Shown here in pieces: positions 30,657 to 39,704 of a stretch of 64,000 bases of DNA. The notes below the pieces were generated by a model, which did not search any database, was not told the DNA's origin, and saw only the letters and a program-made list of their open reading frames with translations. The number at the start of each line of letters is the position of its first letter. Within the stretch, counting starts at the first letter, position 1. The position numbers and the translations under genes are program-made. This DNA is from CBDDHT01 sp965228615 (GTDB lineage Bacteria > Pseudomonadota > Alphaproteobacteria > Rhizobiales > Methyloligellaceae): positions 1-64,000 of the forward strand of contig CBDDHT010000004.1 in assembly GCA_965228615.1 (NCBI GenBank), in the 5' to 3' direction.

Positions 30657-32609
30657 CTAAACTGTTCGAACCACCGAACGCCCCTTCAACTTCCAGCCTC
30701 CACCATCTAAGGCCTTGTCTCGTGCTAGCCGAAACGTTGACGAGGGAACTTCGGTCAATGCTGCAGCGACTTTGAGTTGCCTGATCGACATCGTAGCAGT
30801 GTCAGTAGGCACGCTATCGAGATACTCGACGATCCACTTGGCAATAACATCTGAGTCTATAGAAGCCTTCAGGCCAGCTACAGGTTTCCATTCACAGATC
30901 TTCAGTCCGGGCATGATGTTGGCAAGTTCGTCGCAGACACCAGTATCCCAGTGAAAAAGCCAGACGTTGCCACGTTCGGCTTGGCCTTGATTGGTCACTC
31001 GGATGATCGCTCGGTTCATGGCTTGGTAAACCATATGGACGACTTCCGACCTGCGAACTCTGAGGACGTCGTCTTGCTTGACGTCGCCTGTAAGGTCATC
31101 GCTCTGAGCGCAGTACGCTCCTGCCAGATCAACATCAGACCGCTGAAGCACGCCAAGAAAGATCACGTGTCTGCACGAGGCCCATGTGTTTGCAGCAGTC
31201 TCCTTTCCCCACGTGACGAAGTGAAACCGTGGTGAACCGTCTGGCAGTGCCTGATTGCTGTCCAGACCGGCAGCAGACATGTCAGCCTTGAACTTCTTCG
31301 CGATGTGGGCCTCGTTGCCGCCACGGTGCTTGAACGTGAACAGCACCACTGGCTCAGTGTCAGGGAGCGTCTGAAGCACCGCTATCACCTCTTTCGAGAT
31401 CGTCCGTTCGTCTTTCGGACGACTGAACTCCTTCAACATCGACGCACGGCCTGAACCATGTTTCAGGAAGTTGAGGCTCACATTGTCGTAGCGTTTAATC
31501 TTCCCGTACCAGCCTTGATCCTTAGTGATTGTCTTGTCGAGACGAACGAGTTCCCGGATCGTGTAGCTGGCATCGAGCACGGCAACAGTCTTCAACGCTG
31601 GATCGACCACGACATCGTACTTGATGATGCCGCCACCGCTCTGACTCGTCGAGACATACCGAACGCTGCGCTGGTCGTGGGCGATCTTCAGGAAAGCCTC
31701 CAAGTCTTCTCTACGTTCACTGTCGGGAAGCGCGCGGATGTATGCGTCGATATCGTCTGGTTCTCTTGCAGGGAAGTTGAGAGCCCGCGCCTTTGATGAC
31801 GGATATTGCTTCTGTCTGGCCTTCTCTTTTTCAACGATGTCCCAGCACGCCCGAAGATACTCGTGGGCAGCTTTCTGATCTCCTTCCAGTGGCACAACCC
31901 TTGCTATCGCTGAGAAGTCGAACACGCCCTTTGCGAGGTTCATTTCGGACACTGCCCTGTGCTCTGTCGTGAGAAGTGACTCATCAAAGATCACCAGACT
32001 GCGAGGCCTACCACAGAATTTTGTGTGCTTGGCCGTCAGAAGCCCGCGTATGCGCGAATGCGTGACCAAGAGGATCCGACGCTCGGAGTTGTTGTCGGTT
32101 GCTGGATATCTGGCCTTAAGGGTTCCGTCAGGATGACGTTGTCTGCCATAGGAATGAACAAGACCGATCTCGCTTTCTGCTACGCCCTCGCGGACGAGGC
32201 CATCTCGAATCGAGCAGAGATCTTCCACACGGCTGGCTGCAACGATGCAGCTGTAAGGAAGCCCCGAATTCACAAGCTCAGTAGACCACGCGATTACGGC
32301 AGAAGTCTTTCCTGCGCCACACGCTAAGTCCATGGCCACACGCTTCTTAACGAAACCTGCTGCCATGCGTCCGAACATGCCAACCATTCTGAACAGGGCC
32401 TTCTTGTGATCCGCTGACAGGGAATTCCCATGTCTACGCATGATGGAACATGTTCGGCGGAAAGCCGGAGAAGTAAGTTCATCGGCAATCTTCAGTTCGT
32501 TCTTTTCTCGCTTGGTGAGTTTGCCTCTCCGCTCCAGTTCGCCAACAGTCTCGGATAGTCGGGTGTTCCTCTCCCATTGTGGAGGAAGGATTATCGCGGT
32601 ATCGCTCAA
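30657..32609 (-). CDS. Helicase-like P-loop ATPase (SF2 type) with C-terminal DNA-binding end
   Basis: A 650-residue protein from TTG 32609 (TAGGAG 9 bases upstream). Walker A is ACGAGKTS (96-103), Walker B is VIFDES (206-211), and the motif III region has TSQSGG. A second RecA-like half contains VVLFTFKHRGGNEAHIAKKF, HVIFLGVLQRSDVDLAG and MVYQAMNRAIIR, the latter resembling motif VI (QxxxRxxR). The last 45 residues look like a winged helix (IRQLKVAAALTEVPSSTFRL). The architecture suggests a replicative or DNA-unwinding helicase of the element. The message begins near a hairpin at 32638-32692. Confidence 0.75.
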   Translation of the reverse strand: MSDTAIILPPQWERNTRLSETVGELERRGKLTKREKNELKIADELTSPAFRRTCSIMRRHGNSLSADHKKALFRMVGMFGRMAAGFVKKRVAMDLACGAGKTSAVIAWSTELVNSGLPYSCIVAASRVEDLCSIRDGLVREGVAESEIGLVHSYGRQRHPDGTLKARYPATDNNSERRILLVTHSRIRGLLTAKHTKFCGRPRSLVIFDESLLTTEHRAVSEMNLAKGVFDFSAIARVVPLEGDQKAAHEYLRACWDIVEKEKARQKQYPSSKARALNFPAREPDDIDAYIRALPDSERREDLEAFLKIAHDQRSVRYVSTSQSGGGIIKYDVVVDPALKTVAVLDASYTIRELVRLDKTITKDQGWYGKIKRYDNVSLNFLKHGSGRASMLKEFSRPKDERTISKEVIAVLQTLPDTEPVVLFTFKHRGGNEAHIAKKFKADMSAAGLDSNQALPDGSPRFHFVTWGKETAANTWASCRHVIFLGVLQRSDVDLAGAYCAQSDDLTGDVKQDDVLRVRRSEVVHMVYQAMNRAIIRVTNQGQAERGNVWLFHWDTGVCDELANIMPGLKICEWKPVAGLKASIDSDVIAKWIVEYLDSVPTDTATMSIRQLKVAAALTEVPSSTFRLARDKALDGGGWKLKGRSVVRTV

Positions 32610-32637
32610 TGTGTGTTTCTCCTAGTGTGAGGAATCA

Positions 32638-32692
32638 AATGGCCCGTTCGCAGTCACGAACGAAACCGTCCGAAACCACAAAACGGGCCATT
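32638..32692. promoter_or_regulatory. Inverted repeat upstream of the helicase gene
   Basis: AATGGCCCGTT (32638-32648) and AACGGGCCATT (32682-32692) are perfect 11-bp arms with a 33-base loop, 29 bases before the helicase start. They are either an operator or a leader hairpin. Confidence 0.65.
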
Positions 32693-32898
32693 ACTTGCCG
32701 GTAAGCTTTTCGTTGGTAGTCAGATCTCCAGCGGCCAAGCCGGAGACGGAGCCTCAATCGCCCCGCAGCTCCGAGCACCTCGTTCCCGTGTTATCTGGAG
32801 CGACAACCTCGTAAGGCTGACGACCGGGCACGGTCCGTGGCGTTGGAAAGCGACTTTCAGGTGGCTGGTCTGAACGTCTGCTGCAAGGTGACGTGAGG

Positions 32899-33099
32899 TT
32901 ATTGTGAGCGGGTGTCTGCGTCGTTGCTCTCAGGTTCCGCTATGCCGAATACTTCGGCCCTGAACGCTCGCTGCACAGCTTCGTTGTCGCCGTAAGTTAC
33001 GAGCGGTTCTTCGGGCTGCTCTTCGATCCAATTCTGAAGTAGTTCTGCTTCCAGAGAAGGGTCAATTAGCTCGACCAGTTCCGTCATTGTGTTCTTCAT
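32899..33099 (-). CDS. Small acidic hypothetical protein
   Basis: A 66-residue protein; GGAG 7 bases before ATG 33099 decides this start over the in-frame ATG 33120. It is strongly acidic (VELIDPSLEAELLQNWIEEQ; IAEPESNDAD) and soluble. The family is unknown. It lies between the large ejection-like protein and the helicase, in the same direction. Confidence 0.6.
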   Translation of the reverse strand: MKNTMTELVELIDPSLEAELLQNWIEEQPEEPLVTYGDNEAVQRAFRAEVFGIAEPESNDADTRSQ

Positions 33100-33161
33100 C
33101 CCGTCACTCCTTTCATCCATCGGTGACGTTGATTATGTGCAATTCGTCGGCTAGCGATAGT

Positions 33162-33213
33162 TGTGGAACCGCTGTACTTTTGTAACCGAGCTGTCTGAAA
33201 CAGCGGTTCCACA
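33162..33213. terminator. Strong hairpin after the large protein gene
   Basis: TGTGGAACCGCTG (33162-33174) and CAGCGGTTCCACA (33201-33213) are perfect 13-bp arms with a 26-base loop, just downstream of the stop at 33244 on the minus strand. No T run follows, so it may protect the message or terminate with help. Confidence 0.6.
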
Positions 33214-33243
33214 TCGTAAGTCTGCTGTATTTATGCCAGCTGT

Positions 33244-36200
33244 CTACTGACTCACACCCATTGCAATCTCGAACTGAGCTGCCTCCGAGATCCGCTTGCG
33301 CTCAAGGTTCTGTCGGAGACGTTTGGTCTTGGCTCCAGTGGTTGCTTCACGTATCGCTGCGCTAGCTCCAAGCCAGTCATTGATGTTCACAGCCTCGACG
33401 ATCTCGGTTGTCAGATCCTTTTCGCCATCGATCACGAGTCCAGTGAGCACCATTCGAGCGTCAAATGGCATGTCAGCAAGGGTCTCTTGATCGATCTTGG
33501 CGGTCAGCGTCTGGTGCGCCCGGTTCACGGCTTCGATGTTCAGAAGTTTGATCGCACCAGCTGGGAGCCTCTTCCGACCATCGACTACATCTTTGACCTG
33601 CGATTGCTTGAGGCCAACACGATCTCTTAGCAGTTCCTGGACCCAATCCGCTTCTAACGGCACCCCGACGCCAATCTCCCGGCGATCTCGATACACCGCA
33701 TCAACTGTCGCTTGGTTCGAATTCCCGTTCCAGCCCGCCAAATAGTTGATCGCGTTGTCATGGTCTGGGAGTTGGGGATCTCGAAGAGACGGCGCACGAG
33801 CTGCTTTGCTGTTGATCGTATGGGTGTTCGATGCTGTCCGTAGCCATTCCATTGCCTCTTCTGTAGAGCCAAAGGCATCAGGCACTTCAACCGTCAGACC
33901 CAAAGAGCGTGGCACCGGGGACTCAGGCGACTTTGTTAGGTGTCCGACAATACTCTTGATCACCCTTCCACGAGCCTGAGGCAACAGATCTGGATCGAAC
34001 ACAGCGCTCTGGATCCCGTTCCCGGCTTCAAGAGCTAGGCGAGAAGGTGTCAGAGCGCGCAGACGCTCCTCAGCAGCTTTGAAGGTGTCATCAGCTGTCT
34101 CACCGATAGTTTGGAGTTCAGGTGCTGTGACTTGTTCAGGCAACGACGACGTCGGAGGGACTGGCCGAAAGCCCAAGTAGAAGATCGGTGCGTTCTCACT
34201 TGAACCCGGACGGCGCAGCCATTGGAAAGGCGTTCCGACCATCAGACGATTCATACCTTCGATCTCTGCAGCGAACTCCAGCAGATCGGTCGGCATCGTC
34301 TTCTTGACTTCGACACGCTCAGCTTCACCACCGCCGAACTTCGTACGTGGGCTCAGCTTTCCCTTTCCGACACCAGAGAGTTCGTCTCCAGGAGCCAACC
34401 CGATAGGGCCACCCCAGACATCGTCTCCACCAGTGACGGCCATCCAACCTCTAGCAGCGTCGACATCGGGTGCATCTGTTAGAGAGGGAGCCATGCTGCT
34501 TTCGGTACTGATGAGGAACGGCAAAGTCGTCTTCACGAGACTCACACCGTTCTCAAACTGTTCGGCTGCCTTCCCGTTGGCCCGCTTCCATGCATCACGG
34601 ACTTCACGCGCTGCAGCGGGGTTGTCGGAAGGTTTTACCAAGATCCGGCTTGCGTCTGTGAAACCAGCGTCAGGGTTGGGAACAGCAATGTAGTTGTGAG
34701 CCACTTGACGAATAGCTTGCCGTCTCATCGCCTCGGTCACGTTACCGTCGTGCATGATAGTCTGCACTTTCAGGAGGCGAGCTGCTTCTGCTTTGAATTC
34801 TGACAGGCCACGCACCTCAACCTTCGTGCCGACCAACTCACTGGCGACCGACACAACCTCTTGACCGAAAGCTGTTTCGGCTTGCCGTGTCGTTTTTGTC
34901 GACGGCGAACCGTCATCCCCCGGATAGAAGTCGGTGAAGCTCACCGTCTTGTCGATAGCCTTAAGTTCATCGCCTTTGGCTTCCAGTATCGTCAGAACCG
35001 AGCGAGCCGCGTCCTGCGCCGATGCACCGCCTTTTACCAATGTATCGATAGCCTGAAAGGTCGCGCCACCGATACCATTGTTCAACGCCTCGTCGCGAAG
35101 GTTCTCAGGCAGCAATCGGAGAGCGTTGTAGGCGTTGACCACCCCTACAGCACGTCCGGGATCTTTTTCTGAGGCTTCCCAATCCTGCAACGCTGAGACG
35201 TCGGAGATGGCATTGTTCAGATAGCGCTTGGCTTCACTGCCGACATGGTTCAGTTCGATGGCGTCGACAGCAAATCCTTGGAGATCGCTTGTCTGCAACA
35301 GACTGAGCTGGTGCTCATCTACATGTTTTCGAGCCTTCTTCGGATCGTGGACTTGGCCTTTCCTCCATCGATCAGCCTGGAGGCTCCCTTCCATGGCCTT
35401 CTCTTTCTGAGCCAGGAACGTCTGATAGCCTTTGAACGCTGTCAGATATGAAGGATGCTTGTGGTGTTGCTGATGGCTGGTGAACAGCTGGTGGGCGCTT
35501 GCTTCGTCACCTTCGGCAATCGCTCGCTGAAGGGCGTTGCCTTGTTCGCGGACGGTTTTGTCGTAGGTCTCTTTCCGCGCTGCCGTGAGCTGCTTGTGAG
35601 CTATGGCTTGGAGTGCGGGGTTGTCGGCGGTGACCTTGTTCAGGAAGGTGGTCGCCTGTTGGTAGACGTCCAGGTTTCCAGAACGCATCTCCGCTTCCGC
35701 GCGAGACACTACCTGCTTGATTGAACCCTGGATAGCGCGATTCAGATCACCTCCATACGCGATGGCAGTTCTTTGAACATCGGCAAGGTACGCTTGCACA
35801 CCATTCGTCGGATCGCTGTACTTGCCGTCCATGAAGTTGGAGGCGTGTGACAGCTCCGCATTCTCTTGCTGGCGTTGGATTGCAGCGACACGGTCAGCAG
35901 CGATAGCCTTCTCGATGAACGGCTTCTGCTTTTTCATCACACGAGAGATGATGGAAGCCTTGGTGTCAGCATCCATACCTTCGAGAGCTTCATTGGAGGT
36001 GTCGAGAACTGTCTTGAGCAACTCACGTTGCGTCAATCCTGACTTGCCCGATACAGCCTCTAAGAGCTTTGCAGACACCTGATCGTTGACGATACCCGCA
36101 TTGACATCGACCAGGATGTCGCGATGCGTGTCCTGGATGTCGGCGCTGGTGATAGCCTTGCCGGTCTCCAGGAACTTCTCGTTCAGCTTCGTTCGTGTCG

Positions 36201-36672
36201 CGGCTCTCTCAGCATCCTTCGTACGAGCAATGGCTCTCAGTCGTTCTGAGTTGGCGACCGAGCGTTGAAAGCTCTGCTCGCGCTTTGCGTCGTTGATCGC
36301 TTCTGTCTTCTCGAGACGATCTCGTTCGAACAGATATGCTTCGTTGTCGGACTGCGAGGCCTTGCCGTCGTAGAAGTCGAGCTGTGCTTGCATTTGCTGC
36401 TCTCGCGCTTCGACACGAAGCCGGTCGACTTCTTCAGCATTCAAAACGTCTGAGTGCTTGACGAGTGCTTTACCGATGTTGCCGAACTTGTTTGCCAGCT
36501 CACGACCAGCAACTTCGAAGCGATCTGACAACCGAGACGCGTGATACGATGCGCCTTCCATCGGGTTCTTGACGTCGGCCACTTCACGCCTGATTACCTG
36601 CCTCTGGACAGAAGGGCCACGACCGCGAGTTACCGCAGCCGCCCCTTTCTGGATTCGGATGTTTCTGGGCAC
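33244..36672 (-). CDS. Large virion ejection-like protein with lysozyme-like C-terminus
   Basis: A 1142-residue protein from GTG 36672, directly after the stop of the gene at 36673 (AAGGGCAG upstream). Residues 1-620 are helical and coiled, with many charged repeats (RLRVEAREQQMQAQLDFYDG). Residues 620-960 are mixed, with SLVKTTLPFLISTESSMAPS and GGDDVWGGPIGLAPGDELSG. Residues 1060-1142 end in RMVLTGLVIDGEKDL ... INDWLGASAAIRE ... LRQNLERKRISEAAQFEIAM, which follows the C-terminal pattern of phage lysozymes (N-x-x-x-W/ GL..RR..E). This make-up is that of internal virion proteins of T7-like phages that cross the cell wall with the DNA. The catalytic Glu cannot be fixed by eye. Confidence 0.65.
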   Translation of the reverse strand: MPRNIRIQKGAAAVTRGRGPSVQRQVIRREVADVKNPMEGASYHASRLSDRFEVAGRELANKFGNIGKALVKHSDVLNAEEVDRLRVEAREQQMQAQLDFYDGKASQSDNEAYLFERDRLEKTEAINDAKREQSFQRSVANSERLRAIARTKDAERAATRTKLNEKFLETGKAITSADIQDTHRDILVDVNAGIVNDQVSAKLLEAVSGKSGLTQRELLKTVLDTSNEALEGMDADTKASIISRVMKKQKPFIEKAIAADRVAAIQRQQENAELSHASNFMDGKYSDPTNGVQAYLADVQRTAIAYGGDLNRAIQGSIKQVVSRAEAEMRSGNLDVYQQATTFLNKVTADNPALQAIAHKQLTAARKETYDKTVREQGNALQRAIAEGDEASAHQLFTSHQQHHKHPSYLTAFKGYQTFLAQKEKAMEGSLQADRWRKGQVHDPKKARKHVDEHQLSLLQTSDLQGFAVDAIELNHVGSEAKRYLNNAISDVSALQDWEASEKDPGRAVGVVNAYNALRLLPENLRDEALNNGIGGATFQAIDTLVKGGASAQDAARSVLTILEAKGDELKAIDKTVSFTDFYPGDDGSPSTKTTRQAETAFGQEVVSVASELVGTKVEVRGLSEFKAEAARLLKVQTIMHDGNVTEAMRRQAIRQVAHNYIAVPNPDAGFTDASRILVKPSDNPAAAREVRDAWKRANGKAAEQFENGVSLVKTTLPFLISTESSMAPSLTDAPDVDAARGWMAVTGGDDVWGGPIGLAPGDELSGVGKGKLSPRTKFGGGEAERVEVKKTMPTDLLEFAAEIEGMNRLMVGTPFQWLRRPGSSENAPIFYLGFRPVPPTSSLPEQVTAPELQTIGETADDTFKAAEERLRALTPSRLALEAGNGIQSAVFDPDLLPQARGRVIKSIVGHLTKSPESPVPRSLGLTVEVPDAFGSTEEAMEWLRTASNTHTINSKAARAPSLRDPQLPDHDNAINYLAGWNGNSNQATVDAVYRDRREIGVGVPLEADWVQELLRDRVGLKQSQVKDVVDGRKRLPAGAIKLLNIEAVNRAHQTLTAKIDQETLADMPFDARMVLTGLVIDGEKDLTTEIVEAVNINDWLGASAAIREATTGAKTKRLRQNLERKRISEAAQFEIAMGVSQ

Positions 36673-37557
36673 TTAGATTCTGCCCTTCGAACGCGCAGCT
36701 GTCGTCGACATGACGTCGCCGTTGGCAAACCGGACGAACTCCCTGCCGCCCTTGACGAAGGTTTCCACGCCGGACCTCTCGCTGTTGACTGGAGCGAACT
36801 GTCGGTATCGGTCGGCAATATGACGATACCCGGTCGGATCACCTTTCAGTAGTCGGAGATCAGCTCTGACCTTGTCCATTTTCGAGACAGCCTTCTCGGC
36901 CCAGTTCAAGCAGTCGGCAACATCTACAACACCGTTGGCAGCGAGGACGGCTACACCCTGTTTTGCAGCACCTTCAGCGACGGCTTCGAGGGCCGCTTTA
37001 GGGTCGTTAACGCCTGAGGCAAGCGCCGCTCTGAAGAAGTTCGAGTTGACTCGCTCATTCACAAGGAATTCGGACACGATGGCGGCCAAAGGTATTCCCG
37101 CTTCGGCGGCGATGGATGATACGTTGTCTGCAGCGTTCGCAGCGTCTCTATCGACCGTTTCGAGACGAGGAAGCTCTTTCTCCAGCTCGGCCTGTTCGAT
37201 GCTTTGCCTTTCAGCTGTCCGTGCCTGTCGGTTCGCTTCACGCTCTTCTGGTGTGATGATCACGAGCCGTCCATCATCTCCCACGGATAGGAAGCCGAGG
37301 TCAGCCGCTCGCGAGGCGGGCATCTGTACGCCGCTGAACGTTACCAGAGTATCGTTTGTAATCTCTGTCGCCAGTGATCCGTCGCGATTCCGAGCGCCTT
37401 CGAAAGGGGTTCCTTTCCAGTCATCGGGCTGAAGCTGACTCGAGTCCCATTGCATGGGTTTGAACTCCTCTACTCGGACACCGGTCTGCGGCATTAGCGA
37501 GTGAGGAATGCTGTCGTTGTGAGGCGTCAGATCGTCGTCGTTATAGTCGTCGTTCAT
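36673..37557 (-). CDS. Hypothetical protein upstream of the ejection-like gene
   Basis: A 294-residue protein from ATG 37557. The N-terminal 60 residues are acidic and disordered. The middle has EFKPMQWDSSQLQPDDWKG and a long charged helix (EEREANRQARTAERQSIEQA). The C-terminal half is helical, with ANGVVDVADCLNWAEKAVSK and RHIADRYRQFAPVNSE. It is adjacent to the next gene (stop TAA, then GTG). Its leader, AAATAGGAAACACAAAC, is identical to that of the gene at 37615-37959. The family is unknown; it is probably a partner of the large protein. Confidence 0.6.
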   Translation of the reverse strand: MNDDYNDDDLTPHNDSIPHSLMPQTGVRVEEFKPMQWDSSQLQPDDWKGTPFEGARNRDGSLATEITNDTLVTFSGVQMPASRAADLGFLSVGDDGRLVIITPEEREANRQARTAERQSIEQAELEKELPRLETVDRDAANAADNVSSIAAEAGIPLAAIVSEFLVNERVNSNFFRAALASGVNDPKAALEAVAEGAAKQGVAVLAANGVVDVADCLNWAEKAVSKMDKVRADLRLLKGDPTGYRHIADRYRQFAPVNSERSGVETFVKGGREFVRFANGDVMSTTAARSKGRI

Positions 37558-37614
37558 GTTTGTGTTTCCTATTTGGGGTTAGATAAAAGATCGTCGGAGG
37601 TCGACACTTCTGAG

Positions 37615-37959
37615 TTAGATTGATTTGGCAGCAAACAGTGCAGCAGCAGCCTCTAGGTCCTGCGCGCTTACACCGGGGAACTGCGCACTTAGAATGCCAC
37701 TCACAGCTATGCTCGACGGATTATTGAATCGTCGTCTGAGGAGCCATGCGTACATGTAGTCGGCAGGGTCCGTATCTGACGGAACGTCGGTCACGTAATC
37801 GTCGTGATGCTCTTCGAGGGATTGCGGTCTGAATGAAGTTGCTTGATCGGTAGTTCCAGCGGCAAGTCTCGTACGGCGGATAAGGCCGGTTGTTGCGTCT
37901 AGAACTTCGATCTTGAAGGTGGCTCCATTGGGACGAGTGACGGTTATATCTTCAGGCAT
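37615..37959 (-). CDS. Small element protein, paralogue of 38382
   Basis: A 114-residue protein from ATG 37959, with TAGGAAAC upstream. It begins with a beta region (ITVTRPNGATFKIEVLDATT) and ends with helices (YMYAWLLRRRFNNPSSIAVS; QDLEAAAALFAAKSI). The same order (beta, LDxTTG, Y.YxWL) is seen in the frame at 38382-38708, so the two are paralogues separated by one gene. The family is unknown. Confidence 0.6.
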   Translation of the reverse strand: MPEDITVTRPNGATFKIEVLDATTGLIRRTRLAAGTTDQATSFRPQSLEEHHDDYVTDVPSDTDPADYMYAWLLRRRFNNPSSIAVSGILSAQFPGVSAQDLEAAAALFAAKSI

Positions 37960-37970
37960 GTTTGTGTTTC

Positions 37971-38315
37971 CTATTTGGTCTTGAATGGTAGGGCCGCGAT
38001 GTTGGTGTCGTGCGGCTGCGGTGATTGTTCGGAGTGGTCAGCTTCTGGAGTCTCGGAGCGAGACTGGAGCGGCTCGGCTGGCTCATCTTCGGGCGCGTTC
38101 AGTTGGCTAATCGAGGCCCGGACGATGTCCGCCTTCGAAAGCATCACGCCTTCTGATGCCAGCTCGGTTTGGATCTCTTTGATGATGAGTTCCTGCTCTG
38201 GAGCCAGCTGGATCGTGAGGCGGGATACAGTGCGCTTTTTCTTTGGGCCTTTTTTGGGAAAGACAGTGCACGGGTCGCGCACAGCAGTTCGCAAGGCCTG
38301 TCTTGCGTCAGACAT
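37971..38315 (-). CDS. Small basic/acidic protein, possible ribbon-helix-helix
   Basis: A 114-residue protein. A basic stretch (PKKGPKKKRTVSRLTIQLAP) is followed by EQELIIKEIQTELASEGVML and SKADIVRASISQLN. The order beta-strand (TVSRLTIQL), helix, helix resembles ribbon-helix-helix DNA-binding proteins, with a disordered acidic C-terminus. It may be a copy-number or transcription regulator of the element. Its stop codon lies inside the leader of the next gene. Confidence 0.55.
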   Translation of the reverse strand: MSDARQALRTAVRDPCTVFPKKGPKKKRTVSRLTIQLAPEQELIIKEIQTELASEGVMLSKADIVRASISQLNAPEDEPAEPLQSRSETPEADHSEQSPQPHDTNIAALPFKTK

Positions 38316-38381
38316 GGACTTAGTTTCCTTGTTGAGATGGAGAGTGTGGTGGTCGGTAGTGACAGAGGGAGCGCTCAGACT

Positions 38382-38708
38382 TCAGCTGAACATCTCGATT
38401 GCTCGAATGCGATCTTCCTCGCTTGTGGCTTTGAACTGCCTGTCGAGGATCTCTCTTGCCTGTCTGGGGCTATTGGGATGGACGTGCGCAACCAGCCACC
38501 AGTACATGAAATGATATGGGCTTTGGTCCGCAGGAATCTCTGTGATGAGCGTTGGGTCAGTGCCTTCGCGAATGGTTGGCTGCTGCCTTAGCGACTGCAA
38601 ACCGACGAATGGTGTGACGCGTTCCTTTCGGTATCGGCCAGTGGTCTTGTCTAGGACTGTCAGTTTCCATTCTATGCCGGCACCGTCTGTGAATGTTCTG
38701 ACGATAAG
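38382..38708 (-). CDS. Paralogue of 37615 with no standard start codon
   Basis: The minus-strand frame is open from the TAG at about 38773 to 38382. From about 38708 it reads LIVRTFTDGAGIEWKLTVLD, KTTGRYRKERVTPF, then TLITEIPADQSPYHFMYWWL and ends EEDRIRAIEMFS, parallel to the 114-residue protein at 37615. No ATG or GTG exists before the shared region, and the first TTG (near 38600) would lose half of it. Either an ATC near 38708 (GAGGAAA upstream) is used, or the start has been lost and this is a pseudogene. Confidence 0.45.
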   Translation of the reverse strand, partial: LIVRTFTDGAGIEWKLTVLDKTTGRYRKERVTPFVGLQSLRQQPTIREGTDPTLITEIPADQSPYHFMYWWLVAHVHPNSPRQAREILDRQFKATSEEDRIRAIEMFS

Positions 38709-38773
38709 TGGGTTTCCTCTTCGGTTTGAGGGCGATGCTCTGCCGTCAGTGATGCGTGAAACGAAATAAGCAG

Positions 38774-38987
38774 GGCTCTACAGGGGTGGAAAAGTGTACG
38801 CACAATCAAAAACACACGGCGAACCAGCTAGTTACAGCTGGCAGCCGTGGTCTAGGAGAGGCACACAAACGAAGACGCCGCCGCCAAAAGGCTCTACGGG
38901 TCTCCTAAGCAGGGGGTTTTAGACCGACAAAGCTCTACGGGTCTTTGGAGGGCGGGTATTGCGCAGCGAGAAAAGCGCTACGGTACT
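38774..38987 (+). repeat. Iteron-like short repeats
   Basis: GCTCTACGGGTCT occurs at 38891-38903 and 38932-38944. Related copies are GCTCTACAGGGGT (from 38775) and GCGCTACGGTACT (38975-38987), most preceded by AAA. They lie in a non-coding stretch before the serine recombinase end and resemble replication iterons or recombinase sites. Confidence 0.5.
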
Positions 38988-39119
38988 TCGTAGGGGTCCC
39001 TATTAGGCTTTTCCCAGAAATCCGGGGTTTTCGATTCCACTGAAACTGGGCAGTTAGTTTACCGTCAGAACAACCCCCAGTCTCCCATAGAGCCGCCTGG
39101 AGAGTCGGAATTCAGACAG

Positions 39120-39704
39120 CTACTTGGCGTCCTTTTGCACTGTTTCAGCGCTCCTGGACTCTGCAAGGAGCCTGAAGACACTAGATCGGCTGATCCCTAG
39201 CTCTGAACCAATCTCCTCCGCTCTCAAGCCTCTCGACTTGAGGTCAAGTATCTTGTCGATCTGTCGTCTCGCAGTTGGAGCGCGCCCCTTGTAACGCCCT
39301 TCAGACTTTGCCTTCGCGATACCTTCTCTCTGCCTCTCCAACATCACCTCGCGCTCGAACTGAGCTATGGAGCCAACCAGGTTCAGCATGAGTCGTCCTG
39401 TAGAAGTGGTGGTGTCTAAGCCCATGGCGAGCACATTCAACTCGACGCCCTTATCTGAGAGACGCTCAGTGATCTTTACGAGGTCGGACACAGACCGCGC
39501 GAGCCTGTCGAGTTTTGTAACCACGAGCACATCGCCCTCACGGGCGTATTCGATTGCTGCATCGAGTTGCTTACGTTTGGCGACCGACGAGAGCTGCTCA
39601 GTGAAGACCTTCTCGCAACCCGCTGCTTCTAGCTCCTCGATCTGAGCTTCCAAACCAGCTACCTGCTCGAAAGTACTCGTTCGACCGTATCCAATCTTCA
39701 TCAT
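39120..39704 (-). CDS. Small serine recombinase (resolvase/invertase family)
   Basis: A 194-residue protein from ATG 39704 (AAGGG upstream; a GTG 6 bases earlier is possible). Residues 1-140 are the catalytic domain: IGYGRTSTFEQ with Arg8 and the nucleophile Ser10, then VVTKLDRLARS, LNLVGSIAQFEREVMLERQR. Residues 145-190 are the helix-turn-helix (KILDLKSRGLRAEEIGSELG, SRSSVFRLL). It should resolve multimers or invert a segment. A small palindrome (AGACTC-GT-GAGTCT, 39751-39764) lies upstream and may be part of its site. Confidence 0.9.
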   Translation of the reverse strand: MMKIGYGRTSTFEQVAGLEAQIEELEAAGCEKVFTEQLSSVAKRKQLDAAIEYAREGDVLVVTKLDRLARSVSDLVKITERLSDKGVELNVLAMGLDTTTSTGRLMLNLVGSIAQFEREVMLERQREGIAKAKSEGRYKGRAPTARRQIDKILDLKSRGLRAEEIGSELGISRSSVFRLLAESRSAETVQKDAK

